Position numbers and translations under genes: made by a program. The notes below the pieces were generated by a model. The model was not told the DNA's origin and made no database searches. It worked only from the letters and a program-made list of their open reading frames with translations. A stretch of 6,177 nt of DNA from Micrococcaceae bacterium UBA3381 (GTDB taxonomy: Bacteria; Actinomycetota; Actinomycetes; Actinomycetales; Micrococcaceae): assembly GCA_002358975.1 (NCBI GenBank), contig DEPX01000022.1:705-6881 (forward strand), in the 5' to 3' direction. The number at the start of each line of letters is the position of its first letter. Position 1 is the first letter of the stretch. This document shows positions 1 to 5,155 of this stretch, in pieces.

Positions 1-600
1 ATCCTCAAGGGCGATGTCTCCGGTGCCGTGGAGGCCCTGGAAGACTCGCTGCTCAAGATCGACGTGGGCGACGAGGTGCAACTGCGGATCATCCACCGCG
101 GCGTCGGTGCGATTACCCAGAACGACGTCAACTTGGCCACCGTCGACGATGCGATCATTATCGGTTTCAACGTTCGGCCAGCCGAACGCGTCACCGAATT
201 GGCCGATGAAGAAGGCGTCGATATGCGCTTCTACACCGTCATTTATGAGGTCATCGACGACATTGAGCAAGCACTAAAGGGCATGCTGAAGCCAGAATAC
301 GAAGAAGCGATCCTCGGCCGCGCCGAAGTTCGCGAAATCTTCCGCTCCTCCAAGGCAGGTACCATTGCTGGTTCGATGGTTACTTCTGGTCTGATGCGGC
401 GTAACGCTCAGTCCCGTTTGCTGCGTGACAATAAGGTCGTCAGCGACAACCTCACTATTGGTTCACTACGGCGTTTCACCGACGATGTCACCGAAGTTCG
501 CGAAGGCTACGAATGCGGTATTGGACTTGGCAAGTTCAATGACATTCGTGAAGGCGACATCATCGAAAACTACGAGATGCAAGAAAAGCCACGGGTTTAA
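1..600 (+). CDS. infB: Translation initiation factor IF-2, C-terminal part (5' truncated by window)
   Basis: The reading frame is open from base 1 to TAA at 598-600 and gives the last 199 residues of IF-2. IF-2 is a cytoplasmic GTPase that recruits fMet-tRNA to the 30S subunit and promotes subunit joining. The fragment lacks the N-terminal region and the G domain. Residues about 1-90 correspond to the end of the C1 domain, with the conserved stretches GDVSGAVEAL, HRGVGAITQNDV and GFNVRPAERV. A helical linker (about 80-100, KGMLKPEYEE) leads to the C2 fMet-tRNA-binding domain (about 100-199), recognised by AEVREIFRSSK, GTIAGSMV, LRRFTDDVTEVREGYECGIGL and FNDIREGDIIE. The C-terminus EKPRV is typical of actinobacterial IF-2. 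The gene heads the run of same-strand genes, and rbfA follows after 58 nt, the usual infB-rbfA arrangement. No frameshift or unusual residue is visible in the part present. Confidence 0.97.
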   Translation: MLKGDVSGAVEALEDSLLKIDVGDEVQLRIIHRGVGAITQNDVNLATVDDAIIIGFNVRPAERVTELADEEGVDMRFYTVIYEVIDDIEQALKGMLKPEYEEAILGRAEVREIFRSSKAGTIAGSMVTSGLMRRNAQSRLLRDNKVVSDNLTIGSLRRFTDDVTEVREGYECGIGLGKFNDIREGDIIENYEMQEKPRV

Positions 601-608
601 CTTGCATA

Positions 609-637
609 CCCGCGGTGCCTGTAAAGGGCGCCGCGGG
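609..637 (+). promoter_or_regulatory. GC-rich intergenic hairpin between infB and rbfA
   Basis: Bases 609-619 (CCCGCGGTGCC) pair with 627-637 (GGCGCCGCGGG) over 11 bp with one G-U wobble; T620-G626 can extend the stem, leaving a 5-nt loop (621-625). It occupies most of the 58-nt gap between the infB stop and the rbfA start. There is no downstream T-run, so it is not a classical intrinsic terminator. It could be a U-less attenuator, a processing site or a 3'-end stabiliser. The pairing is seen directly; the role is inferred. Confidence 0.6.
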
Positions 638-658
638 CTAAACATCAGGAGATCTTTC

Positions 659-1072
659 ATGGCAGATCACACTCGTGCCGCCCGTTTGGCACAACGGATC
701 AAAGTCATCCTCGCAGAAGCCTTACAGAAAACCATCAAAGACGACCGTGTGGATAACGTCACTGTTACCGAAGCTCGGGTCACTAATGATCTGCAACAGG
801 CAACCGTGTACTACACCGTCTATGGTGATGATGAGACCGTTGCTGAAGCACACCAAGCAATGGACGAAAACCGTGGCCTGCTACGCCGCGAAATGGGCCG
901 GGGGCTAAATATCCGGTTAGTTCCCACCCTGGAACTTATCCCAGATACCGTGCCAGAAACCGCAGCTCAACTTGAAGAAGTACTTCGGGCAGCCAAAGCA
1001 CGGGATGCTGAAATCGCGGCCCAACGCGATTCTGCGACCTATGCCGGTGACGAAGACCCATATAAGGAATAG
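659..1072 (+). CDS. rbfA: Ribosome-binding factor A (30S maturation factor)
   Basis: This 137-aa protein matches RbfA, a small KH-fold protein that binds pre-30S particles near the 5' end of 16S rRNA and assists late maturation, especially in the cold. Visible signatures are the N-terminal helix with RAARLAQRIKVILAEAL (6-22), the strand VTVTEARVTNDLQQATVYYTV (34-54), and the C-terminal core GLNIRLVPTLELIPDTV (82-98). An acidic tail (about 117-137, ending DEDPYKE) follows, as is common in actinobacterial RbfA. ATG 659 was chosen because AGGAG at 647-651 sits 7 nt upstream. The frame stays open further upstream, but that part overlaps infB and does not look like RbfA. The stop lies 3 nt before truB, so the two are surely cotranscribed. 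Length is normal for the family. Confidence 0.95.
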   Translation: MADHTRAARLAQRIKVILAEALQKTIKDDRVDNVTVTEARVTNDLQQATVYYTVYGDDETVAEAHQAMDENRGLLRREMGRGLNIRLVPTLELIPDTVPETAAQLEEVLRAAKARDAEIAAQRDSATYAGDEDPYKE

Positions 1073-1075
1073 TCC

Positions 1076-1996
1076 ATGGCAGATGCTCACTCGGGACTCA
1101 TACTGGTAGATAAACCTGCGGGCTGGACCTCCCACGATGTAGTGTCACGCACCCGCAAAATCGCCGGTACCCGAAAAGTGGGCCATGCAGGCACACTGGA
1201 CCCGATGGCCACTGGATTGCTGGTCATCGGGTTCAACAAAGCCACAAGGCTACTCACCTACATCGTTGACACCACAAAGACCTACCAGGCCACTATCCGG
1301 TTGGGACATAACACAACCACTGACGACGCCGACGGTCAGATTATTCGAACACGATATGCCAACGCTGTCACCGCCCAAGACATCAATCAGGCCATAGCGT
1401 CCCTTACCGGTGACATCCAACAGGTACCATCAGCTGTATCTGCCATTAAAATTGATGGAAAACGGGCATACCAGCGTGTCCGAGACGGCGAAACTGTAGA
1501 CATCCCGGCTCGTGCTGTCACAATTCACCGTTTCGATGTACAAGCAATCCGGCGGGCCGATGACGGCAAAACTATAGATGTCGATGTTGAAATAGACTGC
1601 AGCGCCGGTACGTATATCCGGGCGTTAGCACGCGATATGGGTGAAGACCTGCAAACCGGCGGATACCTGACCGCACTGCGGCGCATTGCCGTTGGTCCGT
1701 ATCACGCCGATAACGCCGTTACGCTAGAACATCTGGCGGAACACTTCACATATACCGATATTTCAACTGCTGCCACGAAATTGTTTAACACCCGTTCCGT
1801 AAGTACAGCAGAAGCCCAAGATCTTGTCCACGGTCGCCGAATCGCACCGTCTGGAACCGACCAACTACAAGCCGCAACGCTATCAAACGGCCAGTTTATA
1901 GCCTTAATTGCAGATGTTGAACGCGGCGGTACACTCGCAGCCAAGCCCAAGATTGTTTTTGCTACCGAATCAGACATTACTGGAGCACGCCCATGA
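1076..1996 (+). CDS. truB: tRNA pseudouridine(55) synthase
   Basis: This 306-aa protein converts U55 in the T-loop of tRNAs to pseudouridine. The catalytic motif GHAGTLDPMATG lies at 36-47, with the nucleophilic aspartate at D42. Other family motifs are KTY at 68-70 (the conserved active-site tyrosine), VPSAVSAIKIDGKRAY (117-132), and CSAGTYIRALARDMGEDL (175-192), whose R182 is the conserved active-site arginine. Residues about 240-300 form the C-terminal PUA-like domain, including DLVHGRRI (249-256). The ATG is supported by AAGGAA at 1064-1069, 6 nt upstream, and the protein begins with the expected GLILVDKPAGWTSHDVV. The gene starts 3 nt after the rbfA stop, and its TGA overlaps the next ATG in an ATGA tetranucleotide, which indicates translational coupling on both sides. 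Length and motifs are complete. Confidence 0.97.
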   Translation: MADAHSGLILVDKPAGWTSHDVVSRTRKIAGTRKVGHAGTLDPMATGLLVIGFNKATRLLTYIVDTTKTYQATIRLGHNTTTDDADGQIIRTRYANAVTAQDINQAIASLTGDIQQVPSAVSAIKIDGKRAYQRVRDGETVDIPARAVTIHRFDVQAIRRADDGKTIDVDVEIDCSAGTYIRALARDMGEDLQTGGYLTALRRIAVGPYHADNAVTLEHLAEHFTYTDISTAATKLFNTRSVSTAEAQDLVHGRRIAPSGTDQLQAATLSNGQFIALIADVERGGTLAAKPKIVFATESDITGARP

Positions 1997-2346
1997 TTTT
2001 CGATGGCTGGTTTTATACCGGAGTGGGTATAGGTGCCCTATCTGGGCTGATCTGTATTATTGCGACCTGCGTTCGTAACTATCCTGCTGATTCGTCTATT
2101 TTATCGCTTGCAGCGGTAGAAGTTTTTCTGGCCGTCTATGCCGTTTATGCACTGATTTCGCCGGTGCCGCTCAGCGGTCCTGGCTGGGAATTCTGGGGCT
2201 ATATCCTCACCGCGCTGATGTTGCCACCCATTGCGTTCTTCTGGGGAATAACCGATAAAACACGATGGTCCAATCTGGTCATGGCCGCTGTTGGGCCCAC
2301 CATATTGGTCATGATTCACAGATTGCAGGTGATCTGGCATGGCTGA
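1993..2346 (+). CDS. Small four-helix membrane protein of unknown function
   Basis: I recognise no characterised family. The 117-aa product is strongly hydrophobic, with four probable transmembrane segments at about 7-27, 36-57, 66-86 and 93-110. The short charged stretch TDKTRW (87-92) separates segments 3 and 4, and there is no cleavable signal peptide. The start ATG overlaps the truB stop (ATGA at 1993-1996) and GGAG at 1982-1985 lies 7 nt upstream, so translation is probably coupled to truB. The 3' end overlaps the next gene by 8 nt. Similarly sized membrane proteins seem, from memory, to sit between truB and ribF in other Micrococcales, so this may be a lineage-conserved hypothetical. 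An integral cytoplasmic-membrane location is inferred. I assign no biochemical role and see no catalytic motif. Confidence 0.8.
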   Translation: MIFDGWFYTGVGIGALSGLICIIATCVRNYPADSSILSLAAVEVFLAVYAVYALISPVPLSGPGWEFWGYILTALMLPPIAFFWGITDKTRWSNLVMAAVGPTILVMIHRLQVIWHG

Positions 2347-2746
2347 ACCCGCAGGCCGAACCAAAGGTGTCGGACGCATTATCGTTATGATATATGCGAT
2401 CCTAGCGTTAGCCGCCTCATGGCGCTCCGGCTTCCAAATACTCACGAAGTTCGATCACGCCCCTGTCGCGTTTATTCTCTCGGCTTTATCCGGGCTCATC
2501 TACATTGTGGCAACCATTGCCCTGGCAACCCCTGGTCGTCGCGCCTGGCACATTGCACACGCGGCGGTATGGTTTGAGCTCATCGGCGTCATCGTCATCG
2601 GCATCTGGTCGCTAATGGCCCCACAACTCTTCCCGGAACCTACCGTATGGTCTACATTCGGTATCGGCTACGGCTTCATCCCGCTAGTCCTACCTATTAT
2701 TGGTTTATATTGGTTGCATCGCCACCGGCCTCAACCGATAACCTAA
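2339..2746 (+). CDS. Small four-helix membrane protein of unknown function (second of a pair)
   Basis: The 135-aa product has a short basic N-terminus (residues 1-13) followed by four probable transmembrane segments at about 12-29, 42-63, 74-93 and 107-127, and a basic tail (HRHRP, 127-131). By the positive-inside rule, both ends would face the cytoplasm. The last third is distinctive: FPEPTVWSTFG (98-108) and YGFIPLVLPIIGLYWLHRHR (111-130) resemble a conserved actinobacterial hypothetical family remembered from Arthrobacter-type genomes next to ribF. The start overlaps the upstream membrane gene by 8 nt, and AGGTGA (2327-2332) provides a ribosome-binding site inside that gene, so the two are probably made together and may interact. 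ribF starts 34 nt downstream. No enzymatic motif, signal peptide or known domain is visible; function is unknown. Confidence 0.83.
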   Translation: MAEPAGRTKGVGRIIVMIYAILALAASWRSGFQILTKFDHAPVAFILSALSGLIYIVATIALATPGRRAWHIAHAAVWFELIGVIVIGIWSLMAPQLFPEPTVWSTFGIGYGFIPLVLPIIGLYWLHRHRPQPIT

Positions 2747-2765
2747 GCTCAACGGGTCACGACAC

Positions 2766-2773
2766 AAAGGAAG
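2766..2773 (+). promoter_or_regulatory. Ribosome-binding site deciding the GTG start of ribF
   Basis: AAAGGAAG ends 7 nt before GTG 2781. The next in-frame ATG (codon 14, within EQPMAPSVV) would remove the MQYW segment that actinobacterial RibF proteins usually begin with, so the GTG start is preferred. Confidence 0.75.
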
Positions 2774-2780
2774 AAACCAA

Positions 2781-3770
2781 GTGCAATACTGGGCAGGTAC
2801 CGCCGCCATAGAACAGCCAATGGCGCCATCTGTGGTGACGCTCGGCAACTTCGATGGTGTGCATCGAGGTCATCGAGCAGTGCTGAAACTTGTGGTTGAT
2901 ATCGCAAAACAGCATGACCTGATGTCCGTGGCCGTTACCTTTGATCCGCATCCGCGCTTAGTGCACCTGCCCGAAGAACCACTAGTACCCATTGTCTCGT
3001 TACCCCAAAAAGCCCAGCTTTTAGCCTCGTGTGATCTAGACGCCACATTGGTGATCCACTACACGCTGAACTTTGCCCGTCAAACCGCCGAGCAATTTGT
3101 GGAGAATATCTTGGTCAAAGCTCTCAACGCTAGCATCGTGGTTGTGGGAACAGACACTCGCTTCGGTGCTGGCAACAGTGGTGATATAAATACACTGCGC
3201 CACCTGGGAAAACATCATGGTTTTGACGTCGTTCAGGTCGACGACGTTGGGGAATCCGAACGCTGGTCATCTACCTGGGTGCGCGATACCCTGGAGGCCG
3301 GTAAAGTCGCCCAGGCTGGGCGGATTCTGGGTCGCTACCATACGGTTGAAGGCGAGATTGTCCATGGGCATGCGCGCGGTCGGGAACTGGGCTTTCCCAC
3401 CGCAAATTTTGCCTCAGATTCCCAGGGCATGATCCCTGCAGATGGCGTATATGCCGGTTGGTTTGTCGATGCCCAGGGGACCCGGCTGCCAGCAGCTATC
3501 TCAGTGGGCAGCAATCCGACCTTCAATGACGTAGTCCGAACCGTAGAGGCCCATATCATCGACCGCCCCGACGACGAAAACTTGGAAGACTTTAACCTCT
3601 ACGGGCAACACTGTGCAGTGGAATTTGTGGCACGCATCCGCGGCATGCAGGCATTCACCGGGATTGAAGACTTGATTGACCAAATGGACAGCGATGTTCA
3701 CCGAGCTTCAGCCATCTTAGCCGGTGATGCCCCAGAAATAGATGCTCCCGAACCACGGAGCATCACCTAA
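2781..3770 (+). CDS. ribF: Bifunctional riboflavin kinase / FAD synthetase
   Basis: This 329-aa enzyme phosphorylates riboflavin to FMN and then adenylylates FMN to FAD, in the cytoplasm. The N-terminal FMN adenylyltransferase domain (about 15-175) has the nucleotidyltransferase motif GNFDGVHRGH (22-31), FDPHP (54-58), GTDTRFGAGNSGD (123-135) and SSTWVR (163-168), the actinobacterial form of the (I)SSTxxR signature. The C-terminal riboflavin kinase domain (about 182-310) begins GRILGRYHTVEGEIVHG and includes GFPTAN (204-209), DGVYAGW (221-227), SVGSNPTF (241-248), and VEAHIID, where E256 corresponds to the catalytic glutamate, followed by LYGQ (273-276). Both domains look intact and the length is normal. 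The start is GTG 2781. The gene lies 34 nt after a membrane-protein gene, and its stop directly abuts the methyltransferase start. No FMN riboswitch is visible upstream. Confidence 0.96.
   Translation: MQYWAGTAAIEQPMAPSVVTLGNFDGVHRGHRAVLKLVVDIAKQHDLMSVAVTFDPHPRLVHLPEEPLVPIVSLPQKAQLLASCDLDATLVIHYTLNFARQTAEQFVENILVKALNASIVVVGTDTRFGAGNSGDINTLRHLGKHHGFDVVQVDDVGESERWSSTWVRDTLEAGKVAQAGRILGRYHTVEGEIVHGHARGRELGFPTANFASDSQGMIPADGVYAGWFVDAQGTRLPAAISVGSNPTFNDVVRTVEAHIIDRPDDENLEDFNLYGQHCAVEFVARIRGMQAFTGIEDLIDQMDSDVHRASAILAGDAPEIDAPEPRSIT
3741..3764 (+). promoter_or_regulatory. Hairpin in the ribF 3' end that sequesters the downstream Shine-Dalgarno
   Basis: GATGCTCC (3741-3748) and GGAGCATC (3757-3764) form a perfect 8-bp stem with an 8-nt loop. 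The 3' arm contains GGAG (3757-3760), the only ribosome-binding site I can see for the gene starting at GTG 3771. The hairpin lies in the final ribF codons, so a ribosome finishing ribF would melt it. The pairing is seen directly; control by translational coupling is inferred. Confidence 0.6.
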
Positions 3771-4574
3771 GTGAGCAGTCAACCGACCGCGGCTCCCATA
3801 TTAAACAAGGCTGCGCGCGACCGTTATACGTTGGCCTTTGATACCGACCAGGCAGAGGTGTACCACGGAGTAAGGCCTGGATATCAAGCCGACATCCTAG
3901 ACTTTTTAACCCCAGCTACACCGGGACTTGCCGTTGATATGGGCGCCGGAACTGGATTGTTTACTGACCGCATGCTAGCAGCTGGTTGGAATGTGGTGGC
4001 TGTTGATCCGGCCGCAAATATGCTGTCAATCTTGGCTCAACGAGCCCCTCAGGCAGCCACCGTTGTATCGACCGTTGAAGATTTGGATACCACCGGGCTA
4101 GCGCACCGGGCACAGTTGGTCGTCTCAGCCCAGGCATGGCATTGGATCGACACCGAAAAAGGATGCCAAAAAGTGGCGGAACTGCTTACGGATGATGGTA
4201 TTTTTGGCATCGTCCATCACCAGATAGACACCTCTATTCCATGGGTGTTACGCCTGTGCAAAATTATGCACTCTGGAGATATCCACCCGATAGATCAACC
4301 ACCGGAAACCACAAAGCACTTCAGCCAGCCCGTAGGCAAATGGTGGCGTTGGCAACAAGAATTAACTGTCGAGGAACTACATCAGTTGATGATGACCAGG
4401 GCGTTTTATTTGCGAACGCATGACCGGCAACGTCATAGGATGCATGACAACCTCAACTGGTATTTACTGGAACACCTTGGTTACGCTCCTGAATCTACGG
4501 TGTATGTCCCTTATCTCACCGCAGCCTGGCGCATGCAGCCAACCCAATTGGGACAGGCAAGTGCCACATGGTAG
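3771..4574 (+). CDS. Class I SAM-dependent methyltransferase, substrate unknown
   Basis: The 267-aa product has a Rossmann-type methyltransferase domain. Motif I, the SAM-binding glycine-rich loop, is VDMGAGTGLFT (55-65); the acidic end of strand 2 is VVAVDP (75-80) with AANML after it; strand 4 carries SAQAWHWID (119-127). Upstream lies the AFDTDQAEVYHGVRPGY segment (22-38), resembling the FDxxAxxYxxxRPGYP start of Methyltransf_11-type proteins. Near the C-terminus, MTRAFYLR (208-215) and VPYLTAAWRM (246-255) match the same group. These proteins are often annotated as trans-aconitate-methyltransferase-like, but substrate cannot be read from sequence. The GTG start directly follows the ribF TAA, with GGAG at 3757-3760, 10 nt upstream, inside a hairpin. 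Translation therefore probably depends on ribF. The protein appears complete. It may act on a small molecule; no tRNA- or rRNA-binding domain is visible. Confidence 0.88.
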   Translation: MSSQPTAAPILNKAARDRYTLAFDTDQAEVYHGVRPGYQADILDFLTPATPGLAVDMGAGTGLFTDRMLAAGWNVVAVDPAANMLSILAQRAPQAATVVSTVEDLDTTGLAHRAQLVVSAQAWHWIDTEKGCQKVAELLTDDGIFGIVHHQIDTSIPWVLRLCKIMHSGDIHPIDQPPETTKHFSQPVGKWWRWQQELTVEELHQLMMTRAFYLRTHDRQRHRMHDNLNWYLLEHLGYAPESTVYVPYLTAAWRMQPTQLGQASATW

Positions 4575-4577
4575 GCT
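4548..4577 (+). promoter_or_regulatory. Candidate SigA-type promoter for rpsO
   Basis: TTGGGA (4548-4553) and TAGGCT (4572-4577) are separated by 18 bp. They match TTGACA at 4 of 6 positions and the actinobacterial -10 pattern TAnnnT. The -10 includes the methyltransferase TAG stop. Transcription would begin near 4583-4586 and give an rpsO leader of roughly 80 nt. The motif match is seen; activity is inferred. Confidence 0.45.
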
Positions 4578-4580
4578 AGA

Positions 4581-4621
4581 CGGTTGGTGCACGCTGCGGT
4601 CCGCGGTGGCGTCACCCACCG
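4581..4621 (+). promoter_or_regulatory. Two-part hairpin in the rpsO leader
   Basis: The outer stem pairs 4581-4589 with 4613-4621 (9 positions, one T-C mismatch). C4590 is bulged, and an inner stem pairs 4591-4597 with 4606-4612 (7 bp including two adjacent G-U wobbles), leaving the loop 4598-4605. An alternative 5-bp hairpin, 4617-4621 with 4626-4630, uses part of the outer 3' arm, so the two cannot form together. No T-run follows. It could end the upstream operon or act as an rpsO leader element such as an S15-binding site. If transcription starts near 4583, the outermost pairs are lost. Confidence 0.5.
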
Positions 4622-4666
4622 AACGCGGTGCTTGAATGATCGCGGTACAACTCTCAAGGAGTTTTA

Positions 4667-4936
4667 ATGTCGATTACCCGTGAAGTGAAACAGCAGATTA
4701 TCACTGAATACGCCACTCATGAAGGTGACACTGGTTCACCGGAGGTACAGGTAGCTGTACTGTCCCGTCGTATTTCTAATCTGACTGAACACCTCAAGGA
4801 TCACCCACACGATCACCACACTCGCCGTGGCCTGATGGCTCTGGTTGGTCGCCGTCGTCGTATGTTGCAGTACCTGTACTCCGAAAATATTGAACGTTAC
4901 CGTTCACTAATCGAACGTTTGGGTCTGCGCAAATAA
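4667..4936 (+). CDS. rpsO: 30S ribosomal protein S15
   Basis: This 89-aa protein has the usual S15 length and binds the central domain of 16S rRNA at the h20-h21-h22 junction early in 30S assembly. It also contributes to an intersubunit bridge. Family signatures are DTGSPEVQVAVLSRRI (21-36), LTEHLKDHPHDHHTRRGL (39-56), GRRRRMLQYL (61-70) and the terminal IERYRSLIERLGLRK, which includes the conserved tyrosine in RYR. The ATG has a strong AAGGAG (4656-4661) 5 nt upstream. Codon use looks more restricted and expression-adapted than in the neighbouring methyltransferase gene, as expected for a ribosomal protein. The rpsO-pnp order is widespread in bacteria. Regulation may involve the leader hairpin at 4581-4621 and the promoter overlapping the upstream stop codon. 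Confidence 0.98.
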   Translation: MSITREVKQQIITEYATHEGDTGSPEVQVAVLSRRISNLTEHLKDHPHDHHTRRGLMALVGRRRRMLQYLYSENIERYRSLIERLGLRK

Positions 4937-4953
4937 GGTGAGACGCAACTAGG

Positions 4954-4986
4954 GGCGGCGCTCCGGGAGATGTACCGGACGCCGCC
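4954..4986 (+). terminator. GC-rich hairpin after rpsO, probable leaky terminator or processing site
   Basis: GGCGGCG (4954-4960) pairs with CGCCGCC (4980-4986). C4961 is bulged, then TCCGG (4962-4966) pairs with CCGGA (4975-4979) around an 8-nt loop. The base of the stem is 17 nt past the rpsO stop. The downstream sequence TTGAAGTTTAACT is only mildly T-rich, so termination is probably partial and allows read-through into pnp. Confidence 0.6.
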
Positions 4987-4998
4987 TTGAAGTTTAAC

Positions 4999-5004
4999 TA
5001 GAAT
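4999..5004 (+). promoter_or_regulatory. Candidate -10 element of a pnp promoter
   Basis: TAGAAT matches TATAAT at 5 of 6 positions and lies just after the post-rpsO hairpin. I see no convincing -35 at 16-18 bp, where the sequence is the 3' arm of the hairpin; weak -35 elements are common in actinobacterial promoters. Transcription would start near 5011. Confidence 0.35.
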
Positions 5005-5010
5005 AGAACA

Positions 5011-5030
5011 TGGTACCGAACGGTACCGAA
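5011..5030 (+). repeat. Tandem decamer repeat in the pnp leader
   Basis: Two adjacent 10-bp units (5011-5020 and 5021-5030) share GGTACCGAA and differ only in the first base. Each contains the palindrome GGTACC. In DNA the spacing equals one helical turn; in RNA the two GGTACC blocks (5012-5017, 5022-5027) can pair as a 6-bp stem with a GAAC loop. The repeat falls at the predicted transcription start. Its function is unknown. Confidence 0.6.
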
Positions 5031-5035
5031 TAAGT

Positions 5036-5137
5036 TTTGCATCAAACCTGTTATGAGTCCCGGTCCTCGACAGTGGCTTCCGGAGCAGACGTTGCGGAGG
5101 CTTCGATCGAAGACCGACCTGCAGGTTTTGGTGCAAA
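5036..5137 (+). promoter_or_regulatory. Long, largely double-stranded stem-loop in the pnp 5' leader
   Basis: Three nested stems fit by hand. The outer one pairs 5036-5050 with 5122-5137 (15 bp with one bulged T and one G-U). The middle one pairs 5061-5070 with 5107-5116 (10 positions, one C-A mismatch). The inner one pairs 5075-5082 with 5095-5102 (8 bp, two G-U) around a 12-nt loop. The structure ends 6 nt before the pnp Shine-Dalgarno. Long leader stems cut by RNase III underlie pnp autoregulation in E. coli, and RNase III processes the rpsO-pnp intergenic transcript in Streptomyces. A similar role here is inferred. Confidence 0.6.
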
Positions 5138-5143
5138 TTGTAT

Positions 5144-5151
5144 GGAAGGAG
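5144..5151 (+). promoter_or_regulatory. Strong ribosome-binding site of pnp
   Basis: GGAAGGAG ends 4 nt before ATG 5156 and fixes the start. An in-frame TTG at 5138 would place this site inside the coding region, and the upstream ATG at 5142 is out of frame. Confidence 0.8.
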
Positions 5152-5155
5152 ACCT

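Noticed and set aside
425..658. N-terminal extension of rbfA into infB
   Set aside because: The frame is open, but the extension overlaps conserved IF-2 sequence in another frame, does not resemble RbfA, and the AGGAG at 647-651 marks ATG 659.
1702..1977. Open minus-strand frame antisense to the truB 3' end
   Set aside because: No recognisable protein, no supporting start context, and it mirrors a well-supported gene; a shadow frame.
2101..2445. 114-codon minus-strand open frame across the membrane-protein pair
   Set aside because: Low-complexity, non-familial translation opposite two coupled genes with good ribosome-binding sites.
2747..2780. Possible FMN riboswitch upstream of ribF
   Set aside because: The gap is only 34 nt and shows none of the conserved FMN-element helices; it holds just a ribosome-binding site.
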